NCBI GenBank assembly: GCA_026390775.1
Contig: JAPLFF010000007.1
Span: forward strand, 1,426,001 to 1,490,000
DNA length: 64,000 nt
From: Ignavibacteriales bacterium
GTDB lineage: Bacteria > Bacteroidota > Ignavibacteria > Ignavibacteriales > Melioribacteraceae
Direction: 5' to 3'
The position numbers and the translations under genes are program-made. The notes under the pieces are model-generated. The model did no database searches. It was not told where the DNA came from and worked only from the letters and a program-made list of their open reading frames with translations. This document shows positions 1 to 8,405 of this stretch, one piece after another (within the stretch, counting starts at the first letter, position 1; each line of letters starts with the position of its first letter).

Positions 1-308
1 GTGTTATTTAAAGTCTCGATAATTTTTTCTACTGAGGGAACTCCTCCGTAAAGTTTTAGTTTTCCATCCACAAAGACTAACGGTGCAACAGCAGTCCCAT
101 ACTTCTGTGCAAGAGGAAGTACTTGATTGATATACTTGTTGTCAAGTTGATTCGTTGCATACAGTTCAGCAGCCGATACGACTTTAATCTCAGCAGAGAC
201 ATTTGCTTGCTTTACCGCTTCCGTAATATTTTCAAGAAGACGATCGTCTATTTTCTTCATTGTTGGGGAACAACAAGCCAACGAGAGAACTACGATTTCA
301 GTTGCCAT
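1..308 (-). CDS. ArsD-like thioredoxin-fold metallochaperone, 3' end cut by window edge
   Basis: The frame opens at ATG 308-306 and stays open to the left edge, giving about 102 residues. A hydrophobic beta strand leads into a vicinal cysteine pair at residues 12-13 (ACCSP), and a later VDGK strand-turn is typical of thioredoxin-like folds. ArsD, the arsenic chaperone that hands As(III) to ArsA, carries cysteines at positions 12, 13 and 18; here 12 and 13 match but the third is absent. The ATG overlaps the stop of the upstream ArsA-type gene by 11 bases, so the two are probably translated together. The start codon is too close to the window edge side to judge the C terminus. A generic small redox protein is the alternative. 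Confidence 0.6.
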   Translation of the reverse strand, partial: MATEIVVLSLACCSPTMKKIDDRLLENITEAVKQANVSAEIKVVSAAELYATNQLDNKYINQVLPLAQKYGTAVAPLVFVDGKLKLYGGVPSVEKIIETLNN

Positions 309-1212
309 AAAGTGTTCTCCCAATATTTTTCAAACTCTCTATCCCAACAATATCCGTCTCAAATAACGGGACTTGCACAAGTGTTAGTCCATTAAAACGT
401 TCTTTAATTATCGTCAAGTAACGATCCTGTGTCTCACGCCGTCGTTTTAAGAACCAATTTCCTTGCAATACTTTATATGGAATAATTTCATTCACAATCA
501 TTGTAGAGACGTTGATACTTAGCGTGCCAAGGTTTTCGATTGCTCTGGAAGATTCTTCTATAGGTAATTTCTCGGCAAGTAAAACAACAATGAAAGAAGT
601 TTGGCGTTCGTCTTTGAGTGTGTTTAGTGCGGCATCGTAACGTGCCTTCTCCTGTTTTAAATCTTCGAGCATCCCTTCATCCACAGTTCCACCTAAAATG
701 GAAGAGAGTTCTTTTCTGTTTTTTATTTGATTGGTAAGAAAATTAGCCCAATCAAACGGCATAGCCAGTTCGCGAAGTGTGTGCCCAGTCGGCGCTGTAT
801 CAAAAACAACAATATCATGAGCATCATCATTCAGGAATCGAACGAACTGATCAAACGCTGCCATTTCTTCCATGCACGGTGTGTTGAGAGTTTCTTTTCC
901 AAAAAGGTTGGTGAATTGTGTAACCGTGTTGCTCAGTCTTTTTTGGAAAGGTCCGGCCGCCGATTTTGGATTTATATTCAGAGCATGAAGGTTTTGTATT
1001 CCATTAATTTCAGTCGGCTCGATTTCAGAAATTTCTTGTTGAAAAATTGCCGAAAGACTCACCGTGGGATCAGTGGAGACTATTAGTGTTTTATAACCAG
1101 CATTAGCAAAATGAATGGCAGAGGAAGCAGCCATAGTAGTTTTGCCTACTCCGCCTTTTCCGCCAAAGAAAAAATATTTTTGTTTTCCATTATTAATGAT
1201 ATTCTCTTTCAT
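298..1212 (-). CDS. ArsA/GET3-family ATPase, single-domain
   Basis: A P-loop ATPase of the SIMIBI class. The deviant Walker A GGKGGVGKTT lies near residues 17-26 and the switch segment DTAPTGHTLR near 140-150, both hallmarks of ArsA/TRC40. At about 304 residues it is one ATPase half, as in bacterial single-domain ArsA proteins, rather than the duplicated 583-residue plasmid ArsA. It would energise arsenite extrusion, or handle membrane or metal cargo, with the overlapping ArsD-like protein. The chosen ATG (1212) is 10 bases from an AGAGGA ribosome site; a GTG at 1218 is possible but only 4 bases away. No arsenite pump (ArsB/Acr3) is visible in this window, so the arsenic role is inferred from family and partner only. 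Confidence 0.85.
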   Translation of the reverse strand: MKENIINNGKQKYFFFGGKGGVGKTTMAASSAIHFANAGYKTLIVSTDPTVSLSAIFQQEISEIEPTEINGIQNLHALNINPKSAAGPFQKRLSNTVTQFTNLFGKETLNTPCMEEMAAFDQFVRFLNDDAHDIVVFDTAPTGHTLRELAMPFDWANFLTNQIKNRKELSSILGGTVDEGMLEDLKQEKARYDAALNTLKDERQTSFIVVLLAEKLPIEESSRAIENLGTLSINVSTMIVNEIIPYKVLQGNWFLKRRRETQDRYLTIIKERFNGLTLVQVPLFETDIVGIESLKNIGRTLYGN

Positions 1213-1275
1213 ATTCACTTTATCCTCTGTTATGATTGAATGTATTTCAGTATTTATTTAGCTTTGTAAAGCAAA

Positions 1276-1306
1276 CAAAAAGGGCAACACTTCTTTTGGG
1301 AAGTGT
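1276..1306 (-). terminator. Possible Rho-independent terminator ahead of the arsA-like gene
   Basis: Read on the minus strand, a 7-bp stem (1306-1300 with 1293-1287) with a 6-base loop is followed after a short spacer by a run of T (1281-1277). It would end transcripts coming from the PaaX-family gene before the ATPase gene. A second hairpin, 1345-1377 with a plus-strand T run, lies close by and has no obvious plus-strand gene to terminate. Confidence 0.4.
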
Positions 1307-1393
1307 ATGCATTGTCTTCTCAGGACACCAATTGTTTGCCAATGCCCGGGTAAAGTGTTCGTAGCACTAAACCCGGGTTTTTAATTCACGAAC

Positions 1394-2293
1394 TTATTTT
1401 TTCACAATTTCCGCACAGAGTTTAGATGGTGGTAGCATCAAACCTCGAATCTCATGAACTTGTACAAGATGCGCATACTCGTCAGAAAATTCCATTTTAT
1501 TTAACAGGCCAAAAACATAGTGAACCAAATCGTGGCAATGCAATCCGATCCAATCTTTTGGTAATAGTTCCCTAGGTAGTGCTGGTTCTTCAAGGTAAAT
1601 ATCCATAAGGTCAAGTTGCAGTTGGAGAACTTTTGGGAAAAGTTTTCTAGCTTCTAGTTTTTCCTTTTGTTTAATCTTTTTTTCAAGAAAACGCGCGAGA
1701 TTTTCCCATTGTTTAACAAACGTTTTATATAACTTTTCAAGTTTTTTAAGATTCCAAACTCTATAAATAATTTCTTTTACATCAATGCAACATTCGAGCT
1801 GTACTGTTTGACATTGAAATACAGCAACATATTTCTTGAGTCCAAGGGAAGTAATTAGTTTTCCAACCTCAGCAGATTTATTGTACGGAGAGATCCAAGT
1901 GCTGCCGAAAAGCATACCAAAACCTATCGTAATCAATTCATTCCGCAATGAATTCCGCTTCTTTCTTAAGGTTTCCGGAATACCAAAAACAACCACCGTC
2001 CAGGTCCCCTCCCACTTTTCTTCTGGAAATTTTCCCTCTATCAGAGAATCAATATGTAAATGTTTATCAATGGCAATTTGAATTTTACGTTCACCTTCCT
2101 TACTCAACTTGTAGAAAAGAGTGCCATTTTTTTTCTTTTTTGTAAGAGTACCTTCTTTTACCAATCTATTTACAGATGCGCGAATAGAATGCTCAGATTT
2201 TTTTACTCTACAACCGAGATCGATAAATTCATTAATTGAAACCTCGTCCTTCTGGAGAAGACATCTTTGAATAATATTTTGTGTTTTTATCAT
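1394..2293 (-). CDS. PaaX-family transcriptional repressor
   Basis: 299 residues, the usual length for PaaX. An N-terminal winged helix-turn-helix (about residues 10-75, with SIRASVNRLVKEG as the recognition helix area) is followed by the central PaaX domain with the family signature WEGTWTVVVFGIPE and GFGMLFGSTWISP, and a C-terminal PALPRELLPKDWIG segment. Known PaaX proteins repress phenylacetate catabolism and are released by phenylacetyl-CoA. No paa catabolic genes are visible here, so the effector and targets are unknown. The start is supported by its position 18 bases downstream of a perfect palindrome that could be its own operator. Confidence 0.88.
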   Translation of the reverse strand: MIKTQNIIQRCLLQKDEVSINEFIDLGCRVKKSEHSIRASVNRLVKEGTLTKKKKNGTLFYKLSKEGERKIQIAIDKHLHIDSLIEGKFPEEKWEGTWTVVVFGIPETLRKKRNSLRNELITIGFGMLFGSTWISPYNKSAEVGKLITSLGLKKYVAVFQCQTVQLECCIDVKEIIYRVWNLKKLEKLYKTFVKQWENLARFLEKKIKQKEKLEARKLFPKVLQLQLDLMDIYLEEPALPRELLPKDWIGLHCHDLVHYVFGLLNKMEFSDEYAHLVQVHEIRGLMLPPSKLCAEIVKK

Positions 2294-2311
2294 ATTGTTG
2301 TTTTATTATAT

Positions 2312-2331
2312 TGTCGTTATTGATAACGACA
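2312..2331. promoter_or_regulatory. Perfect palindrome, likely operator of the PaaX-family gene
   Basis: TGTCGTTAT and ATAACGACA (9-bp arms, 2-bp spacer TG) lie 18 bases upstream of the start codon at 2293. The place and the dyad symmetry fit a homodimeric winged-helix repressor site and suggest autoregulation. The site does not resemble the widely spaced TGATTC half-sites known for E. coli PaaX, so the assignment rests on position and symmetry. Confidence 0.55.
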
Positions 2332-2427
2332 GTTATTAACTATGATTAAATTAAAGAACATTTTTTATATTGTCAAGAACTTTTAGAATTCTTCCTATCT
2401 CTAAAGAATATGATGTTTTGTGTTTAA

Positions 2428-2712
2428 TTTTTAATTCATCAACCTGATAAAGTTGTATTTTATCGTATCAAAGGGAGAAAGCTCCACCAAGAAACAATTA
2501 GCAAACAATTCAAAGTCTCAATTCGTGCTGCCAAACTTGATAATAAAATTCACTTCCACACTTTGCGTCATTCTTTTGCTTCGTTGTTGGTCCAACGCGG
2601 AGTTTCTTTGTACGTGGTTAAAAAATTACTTGGACATGAGTCATTAACAACAACACAGATATATTCTCATTTACAACAACAGAATTTGCGTGATGCTGTT
2701 AATCTTCTATAG
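2428..2712 (+). pseudogene. Tyrosine recombinase C-terminal remnant
   Basis: Open frame with no plausible start that encodes the catalytic C-terminal part of a phage-type integrase. HFHTLRHSFAS carries the H-x-L-R box, LLGHESLTTTQIYSH carries the second histidine and the tyrosine nucleophile, and it ends LRDAVNLL before TAG at 2710. The N-terminal domain and first catalytic arginine are missing, and a stop sits immediately upstream at 2425. It resembles the C-terminus of the intact integrase at 12010-13104, pointing to an older integration event on the left side of the accessory region. Confidence 0.85.
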
Positions 2713-2732
2713 TACCTAGTAACTCAAACATG

Positions 2733-2752
2733 CCCGCCGTCCTTTTGGCGGG
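2733..2752. repeat. Short palindromic repeat (CCCGCC..GGCGGG)
   Basis: CCCGCC (2733-2738) and GGCGGG (2747-2752) form a G+C-rich hairpin in an otherwise A+T-rich stretch. The same kind of element recurs at 24594-24610. It lies exactly between the two recombinase tails. Confidence 0.6.
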
Positions 2753-2760
2753 TTTACGGT

Positions 2761-2805
2761 CACCTTCAGCAGCAGAATTTGAGGGATGCTGTTAATCTAT
2801 TGTAA
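2761..2805 (+). pseudogene. Second copy of a recombinase C-terminal tail
   Basis: Fifteen codons including the stop encode HLQQQNLRDAVNLL, the same peptide as the end of the remnant at 2428-2712. The codons differ at several synonymous positions (for example CTT for TTA, CAG for CAA, AGG for CGT). It is therefore the tail of a related but separate recombinase gene, not a recent duplication. The following 2806-3086 stretch is A+T-rich with no further recognisable gene. Confidence 0.7.
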
Positions 2806-3086
2806 AAATCGTTCACAATATTTAACTCTAGAAAGGTAGTTCACTTTTTTAGGTGAAATATACTAATAGATATAGACTGATAATTTTTATAGGTTTAATT
2901 GTAGGTTCAAAAGGAACTTGTTATTGAAACTAAAGGATACATTAAATGATAGATGGAAAAAAATAATGGTTATCAAATGTTGTTCGAGAAAAGCATAATT
3001 ATTGAATATTCACTAAATCTTAATTTGCCCAGAGGTTTATTAAAAATGAAGAATAAACAATTAAACTACTTTTTTGCGGAATTTTA

Positions 3087-4076
3087 ATGCTCAACCAAAT
3101 TGATCGAAAAACCATTATTGAAATAAGAAAATCTCTCGAATATCTTTATAAGAAGTTGCCAAATTATTATCTGCGTGTTTTTATAAAAGGGGAAAAAGTC
3201 CGATCAAGTAGCATTGATTTCCAACCCTTACTTGATACAGGGCTTATTGAGAAATCCAACAATTATTTTTTCAGTAAATACAGTATATATCCAATAAAGA
3301 ATTGTTTTATTCTTACAGATCAGTTCTCAAATAGAAATTTAGACCGTGTTTTCCCAATCTCAGATGATGAATCAGGCTTTCTTGCAAGAAAATTAATCGT
3401 AAAAGAAAATGAAATAGGAATAGACATTGGTACAGGTTCAGGAATTTATGCAGTTGTTGCCGCGCAAAAAGAAAAAAAAATATTTGCAATAGATATAAAT
3501 CTTAAAGTAATTGAGTATGTCAGATTTAATGCGTTATTAAATGGAGTAGAAGATAAAGTAGAGTTCATTCTTGGAGATACATATGATGACTTGACGAATG
3601 AAAAATTTGATTTTATTGTTTCTGATCCACCAGTCGTTCCAACTCCAAGGAATGCTAATTTTTGGTTGCATTCAAATGGAGGACCCGAAGGAACAAATGT
3701 CTTAGGAAAAATTTTTGATGGACTTGCTTCTCATATTAAAAAGGGGACAAGATTACAAATGGTTTCGCTTTCGCTTGAAAACGGGGCGTCACCTACTATA
3801 ATTAATTTTATAAACAAACATTTTAGAAAGTTGAAATACAAAATTGAATTAACTGAATTATATGGTGGACCTCTTAAAAATCTAGATCCGTTGTGCAAGA
3901 TCTTTGAAAGTGAAAGGTATTTTGAAGAATGGAAAGCGTTGTTTAAAAAAAAGGAATATAATCAACTACATTACTTTTACTTGTTCGCAAAACCATCAAA
4001 CAAGTATTCACTCCGATTTCATGTCGCTCAAATTGGAAACTGGAAATCACGCCTTAAACGACTTTCGCCAACTTAA
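3087..4076 (+). CDS. HemK-like class I SAM-dependent methyltransferase
   Basis: 329 residues. The SAM-binding glycine motif DIGTGSG is at 113-119, an acidic strand end (AIDIN) about 20 residues later binds the ribose, and SDPPVVPTP at 179-187 takes the place of the (N/D)PPY motif of N-methylating enzymes. This arrangement, followed by a GGPEGT segment, is typical of HemK/PrmC-like methyltransferases that modify glutamine or related amides, but the substrate cannot be read from sequence. The first ~100 residues are a separate N-terminal domain. It stands alone on the plus strand, convergent with the importer operon, between recombinase remnants and transport genes, so horizontal acquisition is possible. 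The ribosome site is weak. Confidence 0.75.
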   Translation: MLNQIDRKTIIEIRKSLEYLYKKLPNYYLRVFIKGEKVRSSSIDFQPLLDTGLIEKSNNYFFSKYSIYPIKNCFILTDQFSNRNLDRVFPISDDESGFLARKLIVKENEIGIDIGTGSGIYAVVAAQKEKKIFAIDINLKVIEYVRFNALLNGVEDKVEFILGDTYDDLTNEKFDFIVSDPPVVPTPRNANFWLHSNGGPEGTNVLGKIFDGLASHIKKGTRLQMVSLSLENGASPTIINFINKHFRKLKYKIELTELYGGPLKNLDPLCKIFESERYFEEWKALFKKKEYNQLHYFYLFAKPSNKYSLRFHVAQIGNWKSRLKRLSPT

Positions 4077-4146
4077 CATTACACTTTCGTGTTATTTGTC
4101 CTTTTACAATAATCAAACCAATTCCTTTGATCCCATAAAAAAGAAT

Positions 4147-6498
4147 TTAAGACTGTACGCTTGGAATTGCTTCTCGCAGGAAGATTAACAACTTCACGAA
4201 CGAAGATGGCTTTAATTTGTATTCCTCGACGTAATAACAGAGTCTTTCATCGGCTTTTGAATCTACTTTTGAAAGCCCAGACTTATCCGCAAACTTCCTC
4301 AGGTTCTCCTTATATGTCGACCACTTCTTTGTTGGATCAACGATCCATTCATACGTGGTATCTTTATCGTGGAGAATATTTTCGATATGTTTTCTGGTCA
4401 ATCCGGTAAAGTCCGAAAAGAGATAGGGATAACATAGCTCGGCTAATTTTTCGGAAGACAAAATACGGCACTGAAGGAGCACCTCCCGTAGACAACCCTC
4501 TAACCTTCTTAACAACTCTGTTTTTTCCCATGCTACTTCGTTTGCAACGAGCCACAATGTCCATTCATACTTTTCAGTCATATCCGCCGGCTTGACTTCC
4601 TGAAACATTTTAGCTTCTATGACAGGCATGTAGTGCGGCTCCCACAGCAACCATTGCTTAATCTGTGCCCTGTGAACAATGTTAACCATGTCCAGCATGC
4701 TGTTAGTCTCCTTCAGCCGTGACTGACTTTTTACCTTCTGTTTTGAAACTTCCGAAAAGTCTTTCATCAAGTGAAGAAGAAAGCCCTCATGAACTGTATC
4801 AGGTAGAATAAGTGTATCTTCTTTGGGATTGAACTTCGCAGAAGTTAGAGGTGTGTCAAAAGATTGAACTTGAGAGGAAGTCGATGTTACTGAAGAATTG
4901 GTGTCACCAACGCTTGAAGAGACAGCTGAAATATCATCAGTCATTATCTTGATTTTTCCCTTGACCTTAACTAGAGGTCTCAACGCCTTAAACTTTGACT
5001 GTTCGCCGTACTTATATAGGTAATGCACAATGGCAACATCTGTGGCTACAGCAAAGTACGGAACGTCATTAGGCATTTTCTGAAGCGCTTCTAATCCAGC
5101 GAACGTTGATTCGACATCCATTCGGAGAAAATGTTTCCTCCACAAATCCTTTGAACGAGCAAGGAAAATTGGAGCGCAGGCTACCATAAGGGGATGCCCC
5201 AAGCTTGCTTTCTTAGGAATCATGTGCAACACCCACAAAATAACCATGGTCAGAATGAAACCACCCAAGATTGCATCCCACACTCCCTTTCTTGGAGTCA
5301 CAAAAGAAATAATGGTAAAGAAAACAGAATTAAGCGTTTTGCGAAACCAACCCTGTCTGACAGCCTGTTCGGCTGATATGAGCAATTCTTGGTTAACGTG
5401 ATTTTTCATTTCAAACCATTTGGTCTTGAGATCTAACTCCTCCTTCGCGATGCGAACGTTTTCCTGAAAGATACTGATAAGCGTAGCATTTACACTCGCA
5501 TCGATTTGCTCAATAGTCTCTGCTTTCATGTTCGGTTCGCAGGCAGAAATCTCCTCGTACCATGAAAGAGTAAGATCAGAACGGTATTTTTCATTGTAAA
5601 GACTATCAGCTCTCCCCGGGTTTTTAATATACTCCCAATATGCTTCAAGATATGACTTCAAGAAATTACGGGCTTTATTCCAGGATTTCTCTATATAATC
5701 AGTTCTCATTAAGATGACCCCTGGAGTGATTGCAGAATCGATCACCCGTGCAACGCCGTTCCCCACACCGAACGTCACTGCTGGATCATATGTTGCCAAG
5801 CAATCAATGGTATCAAACGGATCCGATTGAGCGGACCATTTGCTTAAGATCTCCCAGTGTTTGCTTTGATCAACCTGCTTGACTTGAAAATCATTATGAC
5901 GATCCAAGTTAGCCTTAGTTGTGAGAATCCTCAAGGCTTCCCGGTGGGTTGAGGAACCCATCGCCGTATAAATTCTCTTTCCCTTAAGACCATGAACATC
6001 TTTAATTGTTGAATTCGGTCGGACAAGGAGTGCTGACTTGTACATTGGCAATCGAGCAACAATAACCCACCTGGGTTCGGCGGAAATCAGTTGAATGGCA
6101 GGTTGATCGCCAAGAAACAAAATATCTAAACTGTCGCGCAGTGCAGCCTCGATCATCGGTCTCCCATACGAAAATGGAATAAAGTCCCCCTTCAGGCCAT
6201 TATTCTCGAGGATATTAGAGGACATCAACGTAGCTGCAATCTGTCCCTGATTTGTCCATGGTGGTTGCCAGCCTACACGCACTGGTGGCAGAATCCTGTT
6301 TTCATTCTTCTTTGGCAAGATGATAAAAATGAGAATTGCCAGCAGAGCAAAGAGGATCAATTGAGCCGGAGAAAAGTACTTTCGGATAGTTTTCCCCTTT
6401 CGAGAGAGGTATTCTGAGATATTTATCTTCTTTTCCGCGGAGTGCTTTGAGATATTTACCGTCATTTCAGCCTGGTGTTTTGAGTTATTTAGCGTCAT
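4147..6498 (-). CDS. Membrane-anchored fused solute-binding protein (SsuA/TauA-like, two modules)
   Basis: 783 residues, more than twice the usual binding-protein length. Three 11-residue repeats occupy residues 1-33 (consensus TxNxSKHxAE), followed by a membrane segment at about 44-62. An NMT1/SsuA-like binding module (about 72-345) is closely related to the next gene: both start VGWQPPW and share NQGQIA, QPAI.LIS and GS(S/T)THRE. Further hydrophobic helices at about 390-430 lead to a second, weaker binding-like region with a low-complexity Ser/Thr-rich patch near 530-545. It is the last gene of the importer operon, 18 bases after its lipoprotein paralogue, with a good AGGGTGAT ribosome site. 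Substrate is unknown; sulfonate, nitrate or pyrimidine families are options. Confidence 0.7.
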   Translation of the reverse strand: MTLNNSKHQAEMTVNISKHSAEKKINISEYLSRKGKTIRKYFSPAQLILFALLAILIFIILPKKNENRILPPVRVGWQPPWTNQGQIAATLMSSNILENNGLKGDFIPFSYGRPMIEAALRDSLDILFLGDQPAIQLISAEPRWVIVARLPMYKSALLVRPNSTIKDVHGLKGKRIYTAMGSSTHREALRILTTKANLDRHNDFQVKQVDQSKHWEILSKWSAQSDPFDTIDCLATYDPAVTFGVGNGVARVIDSAITPGVILMRTDYIEKSWNKARNFLKSYLEAYWEYIKNPGRADSLYNEKYRSDLTLSWYEEISACEPNMKAETIEQIDASVNATLISIFQENVRIAKEELDLKTKWFEMKNHVNQELLISAEQAVRQGWFRKTLNSVFFTIISFVTPRKGVWDAILGGFILTMVILWVLHMIPKKASLGHPLMVACAPIFLARSKDLWRKHFLRMDVESTFAGLEALQKMPNDVPYFAVATDVAIVHYLYKYGEQSKFKALRPLVKVKGKIKIMTDDISAVSSSVGDTNSSVTSTSSQVQSFDTPLTSAKFNPKEDTLILPDTVHEGFLLHLMKDFSEVSKQKVKSQSRLKETNSMLDMVNIVHRAQIKQWLLWEPHYMPVIEAKMFQEVKPADMTEKYEWTLWLVANEVAWEKTELLRRLEGCLREVLLQCRILSSEKLAELCYPYLFSDFTGLTRKHIENILHDKDTTYEWIVDPTKKWSTYKENLRKFADKSGLSKVDSKADERLCYYVEEYKLKPSSFVKLLIFLREAIPSVQS

Positions 6499-6516
6499 TT
6501 ATCACCCTGCAAAATA

Positions 6517-7593
6517 TTACTTAGCTTGTTTTACGATCACGATCTTGTCAATCAAATCAACTGACTGGTCGCTCGCCTCTTGAATCAGAGTAGGATCTGA
6601 TTGACTCTTCATGTCAAGTGCGTTTTTTATCAGACCTAATTCCACGGCAAGATCAGCATCTTGTTGAATAACTTTTTGAAATGCTTCAGTCAACCTAACA
6701 TCTAATTCTTTTATCGACTTAGCATTCACGTTCGGCTCCACTGCCGAGATAGTTTTGTAAAGTGCTGGTTTAAGGTCTATTCGAGCTTCCGATGCATATA
6801 TACTATCAACTTGTTGTTGATGCTTTGCATAATAATAAAATGCTGAAATATATGACTTCAAAAATTTAATAGCATCTTCTCGTCGATGGGTAAGAAAATC
6901 CTCTCGCATTGCAACTACAGCGGGGGTCTCAAATTCTTTAACTATCCTTGCGAATCCTTTATCAACGACTAATGCTACCGTAGGATCGTACGTTGAAATC
7001 GCATCTATCTCTGCCCATTTACTATCTTTTGCTGAACCACGTTGAATTAAACCGGCGTGCTCTGCTTGATCAAGATTTTTTAGAAATACATCTTTATCTA
7101 ATACAAATCCTTCCTTCTTTAATATGCGAGCAGTTTCTCTGTGAGTTGTAGATCCAAAAGCAGTTGCAATATTTTTGCCTTTCAAATCTTTCATTGTTTG
7201 AATCGGCGAAGACAGAGGAACTACAATAGCAGATCTATAGTTTGCCATCCGTGCAACAATTTTCCATCGCTTATCTTTCGAGATTAGATTGATCGCCGGT
7301 TGCGAGCCTGCAAACATTATATCAATTTCGCCTGCTAACGCAGCTTCCGACATCGGACCGCCATAAGTGAAAGGCTTAAACTCTCCATGTAACCCGTTTA
7401 ACTCAAGTATATTCGAGTTTTTTAAAACAACTGCTATCTGTCCCTGGTTTGCCCAAGGCGGTTGCCATCCAATTCTTATTCCAGCTAATTTTTCCGGTTC
7501 TTTCTTACTACAACTTAATTGAAAGAAACAGAAAACAAGTATAATTATTATTGGACTCAGTATGAGTATTCTGTTTTTGTTATTAATTTTCAT
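6517..7593 (-). CDS. ABC transporter substrate-binding lipoprotein, SsuA/TauA/NMT1 family
   Basis: 358 residues with a classical lipoprotein signal: a hydrophobic stretch at 9-26 and lipobox FQLSC with the acylated cysteine at 28. The mature part has the type II binding-protein layout, with IGWQPPWANQGQ near the start, an SQPAINLIS loop, and a DAISTYDPTVAL hinge segment. Proteins of this family bind alkanesulfonates, taurine, nitrate or thiamine precursors and dock onto a SsuC-type permease. It sits between the ATPase gene (18-base gap) and the double binding protein, with an AAGGATAA ribosome site. The ligand cannot be decided from sequence. Confidence 0.88.
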   Translation of the reverse strand: MKINNKNRILILSPIIIILVFCFFQLSCSKKEPEKLAGIRIGWQPPWANQGQIAVVLKNSNILELNGLHGEFKPFTYGGPMSEAALAGEIDIMFAGSQPAINLISKDKRWKIVARMANYRSAIVVPLSSPIQTMKDLKGKNIATAFGSTTHRETARILKKEGFVLDKDVFLKNLDQAEHAGLIQRGSAKDSKWAEIDAISTYDPTVALVVDKGFARIVKEFETPAVVAMREDFLTHRREDAIKFLKSYISAFYYYAKHQQQVDSIYASEARIDLKPALYKTISAVEPNVNAKSIKELDVRLTEAFQKVIQQDADLAVELGLIKNALDMKSQSDPTLIQEASDQSVDLIDKIVIVKQAK

Positions 7594-7611
7594 TGTATTA
7601 TCCTTATCATA

Positions 7612-8388
7612 TTAATTGCTCTGCGAAGATTTACTGCTGAATTTATTCCAAATGGTTGCTTCGATTTCAAGGAATTCTTTTGTGGAACGGATAGAATAAT
7701 CACGAGGTCGAGGTAGATGTATATCAATAATTTCTTTTACAAATCCAGGCCGATGAGATAACAATGCAATTCTGTCAGCTAAGAATATTGCTTCACCAAT
7801 GTTGTGTGTTACCATAATAATTGTTTTTTTCTTACGCTCCCATATTTTTATAAGCTTTTCTTCTAATGATTTTCTCGTATCAATATCTAATTGCCCGAAT
7901 GGTTCATCCATAAGAATAATTTTGGGATCAACTGCAAAAGCACGTGCAATGGCTGCCCGTTGACGCATTCCCCCTGAAAGTTCATGCGGGTAATGATTTT
8001 CAAATCCTTCTAAATCTACTAAATCAAAATAATATTTTATTATCTCTGTTCTTTTATGTTTATCGAGCTTTTTGGCTTTGAGCCCTATTTCAATGTTTTG
8101 CCAAACTGTTTTCCAGTGGAATAACTGATAATCCTGAAAAATAACAGTTCTATCAGAACTTGGACCATTGATTTTATTATCATTTATTTTTATTGATCCA
8201 TCCGTAGGTTCCAATAATCCGGCGATGAGATTTATTAAGGTTGTTTTGCCGCATCCGCTGGGACCCAGTATACAAATAAATTCATTCTCATGCACTTGAA
8301 GAGAAAAATTCGATAGTGCAGTGATCGGTTCTATAGAATTAATTTTATTAAATGTTTTTGTTACTTTATCTATGTCGATTGTGATCAT
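7612..8388 (-). CDS. ABC transporter ATP-binding protein, SsuB/TauB-like
   Basis: 258 residues, normal for the family. Walker A GPSGCGKTT is at 42-50, the Q-loop at VIFQDYQLF, the ABC signature LSGGMRQR at 137-144 and Walker B IILMDEPFG at 157-165, followed by a D-loop and the H-loop histidine in VTHN. It would hydrolyse ATP to power the importer formed with the permease encoded just upstream (17-base gap) and the binding protein just downstream. The sequence resembles nitrate/sulfonate/taurine importers (SsuB, TauB, NrtD). Confidence 0.92.
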   Translation of the reverse strand: MITIDIDKVTKTFNKINSIEPITALSNFSLQVHENEFICILGPSGCGKTTLINLIAGLLEPTDGSIKINDNKINGPSSDRTVIFQDYQLFHWKTVWQNIEIGLKAKKLDKHKRTEIIKYYFDLVDLEGFENHYPHELSGGMRQRAAIARAFAVDPKIILMDEPFGQLDIDTRKSLEEKLIKIWERKKKTIIMVTHNIGEAIFLADRIALLSHRPGFVKEIIDIHLPRPRDYSIRSTKEFLEIEATIWNKFSSKSSQSN

Positions 8389-8405
8389 CTTGATACTTGT
8401 AATAA

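Noticed and set aside
1345-1382. Hairpin CCCGGGT..ACCCGGG followed by TTTTT on the plus strand
   Set aside because: No plus-strand gene ends here, so a terminator role cannot be argued; kept only as a remark with the nearby minus-strand terminator.
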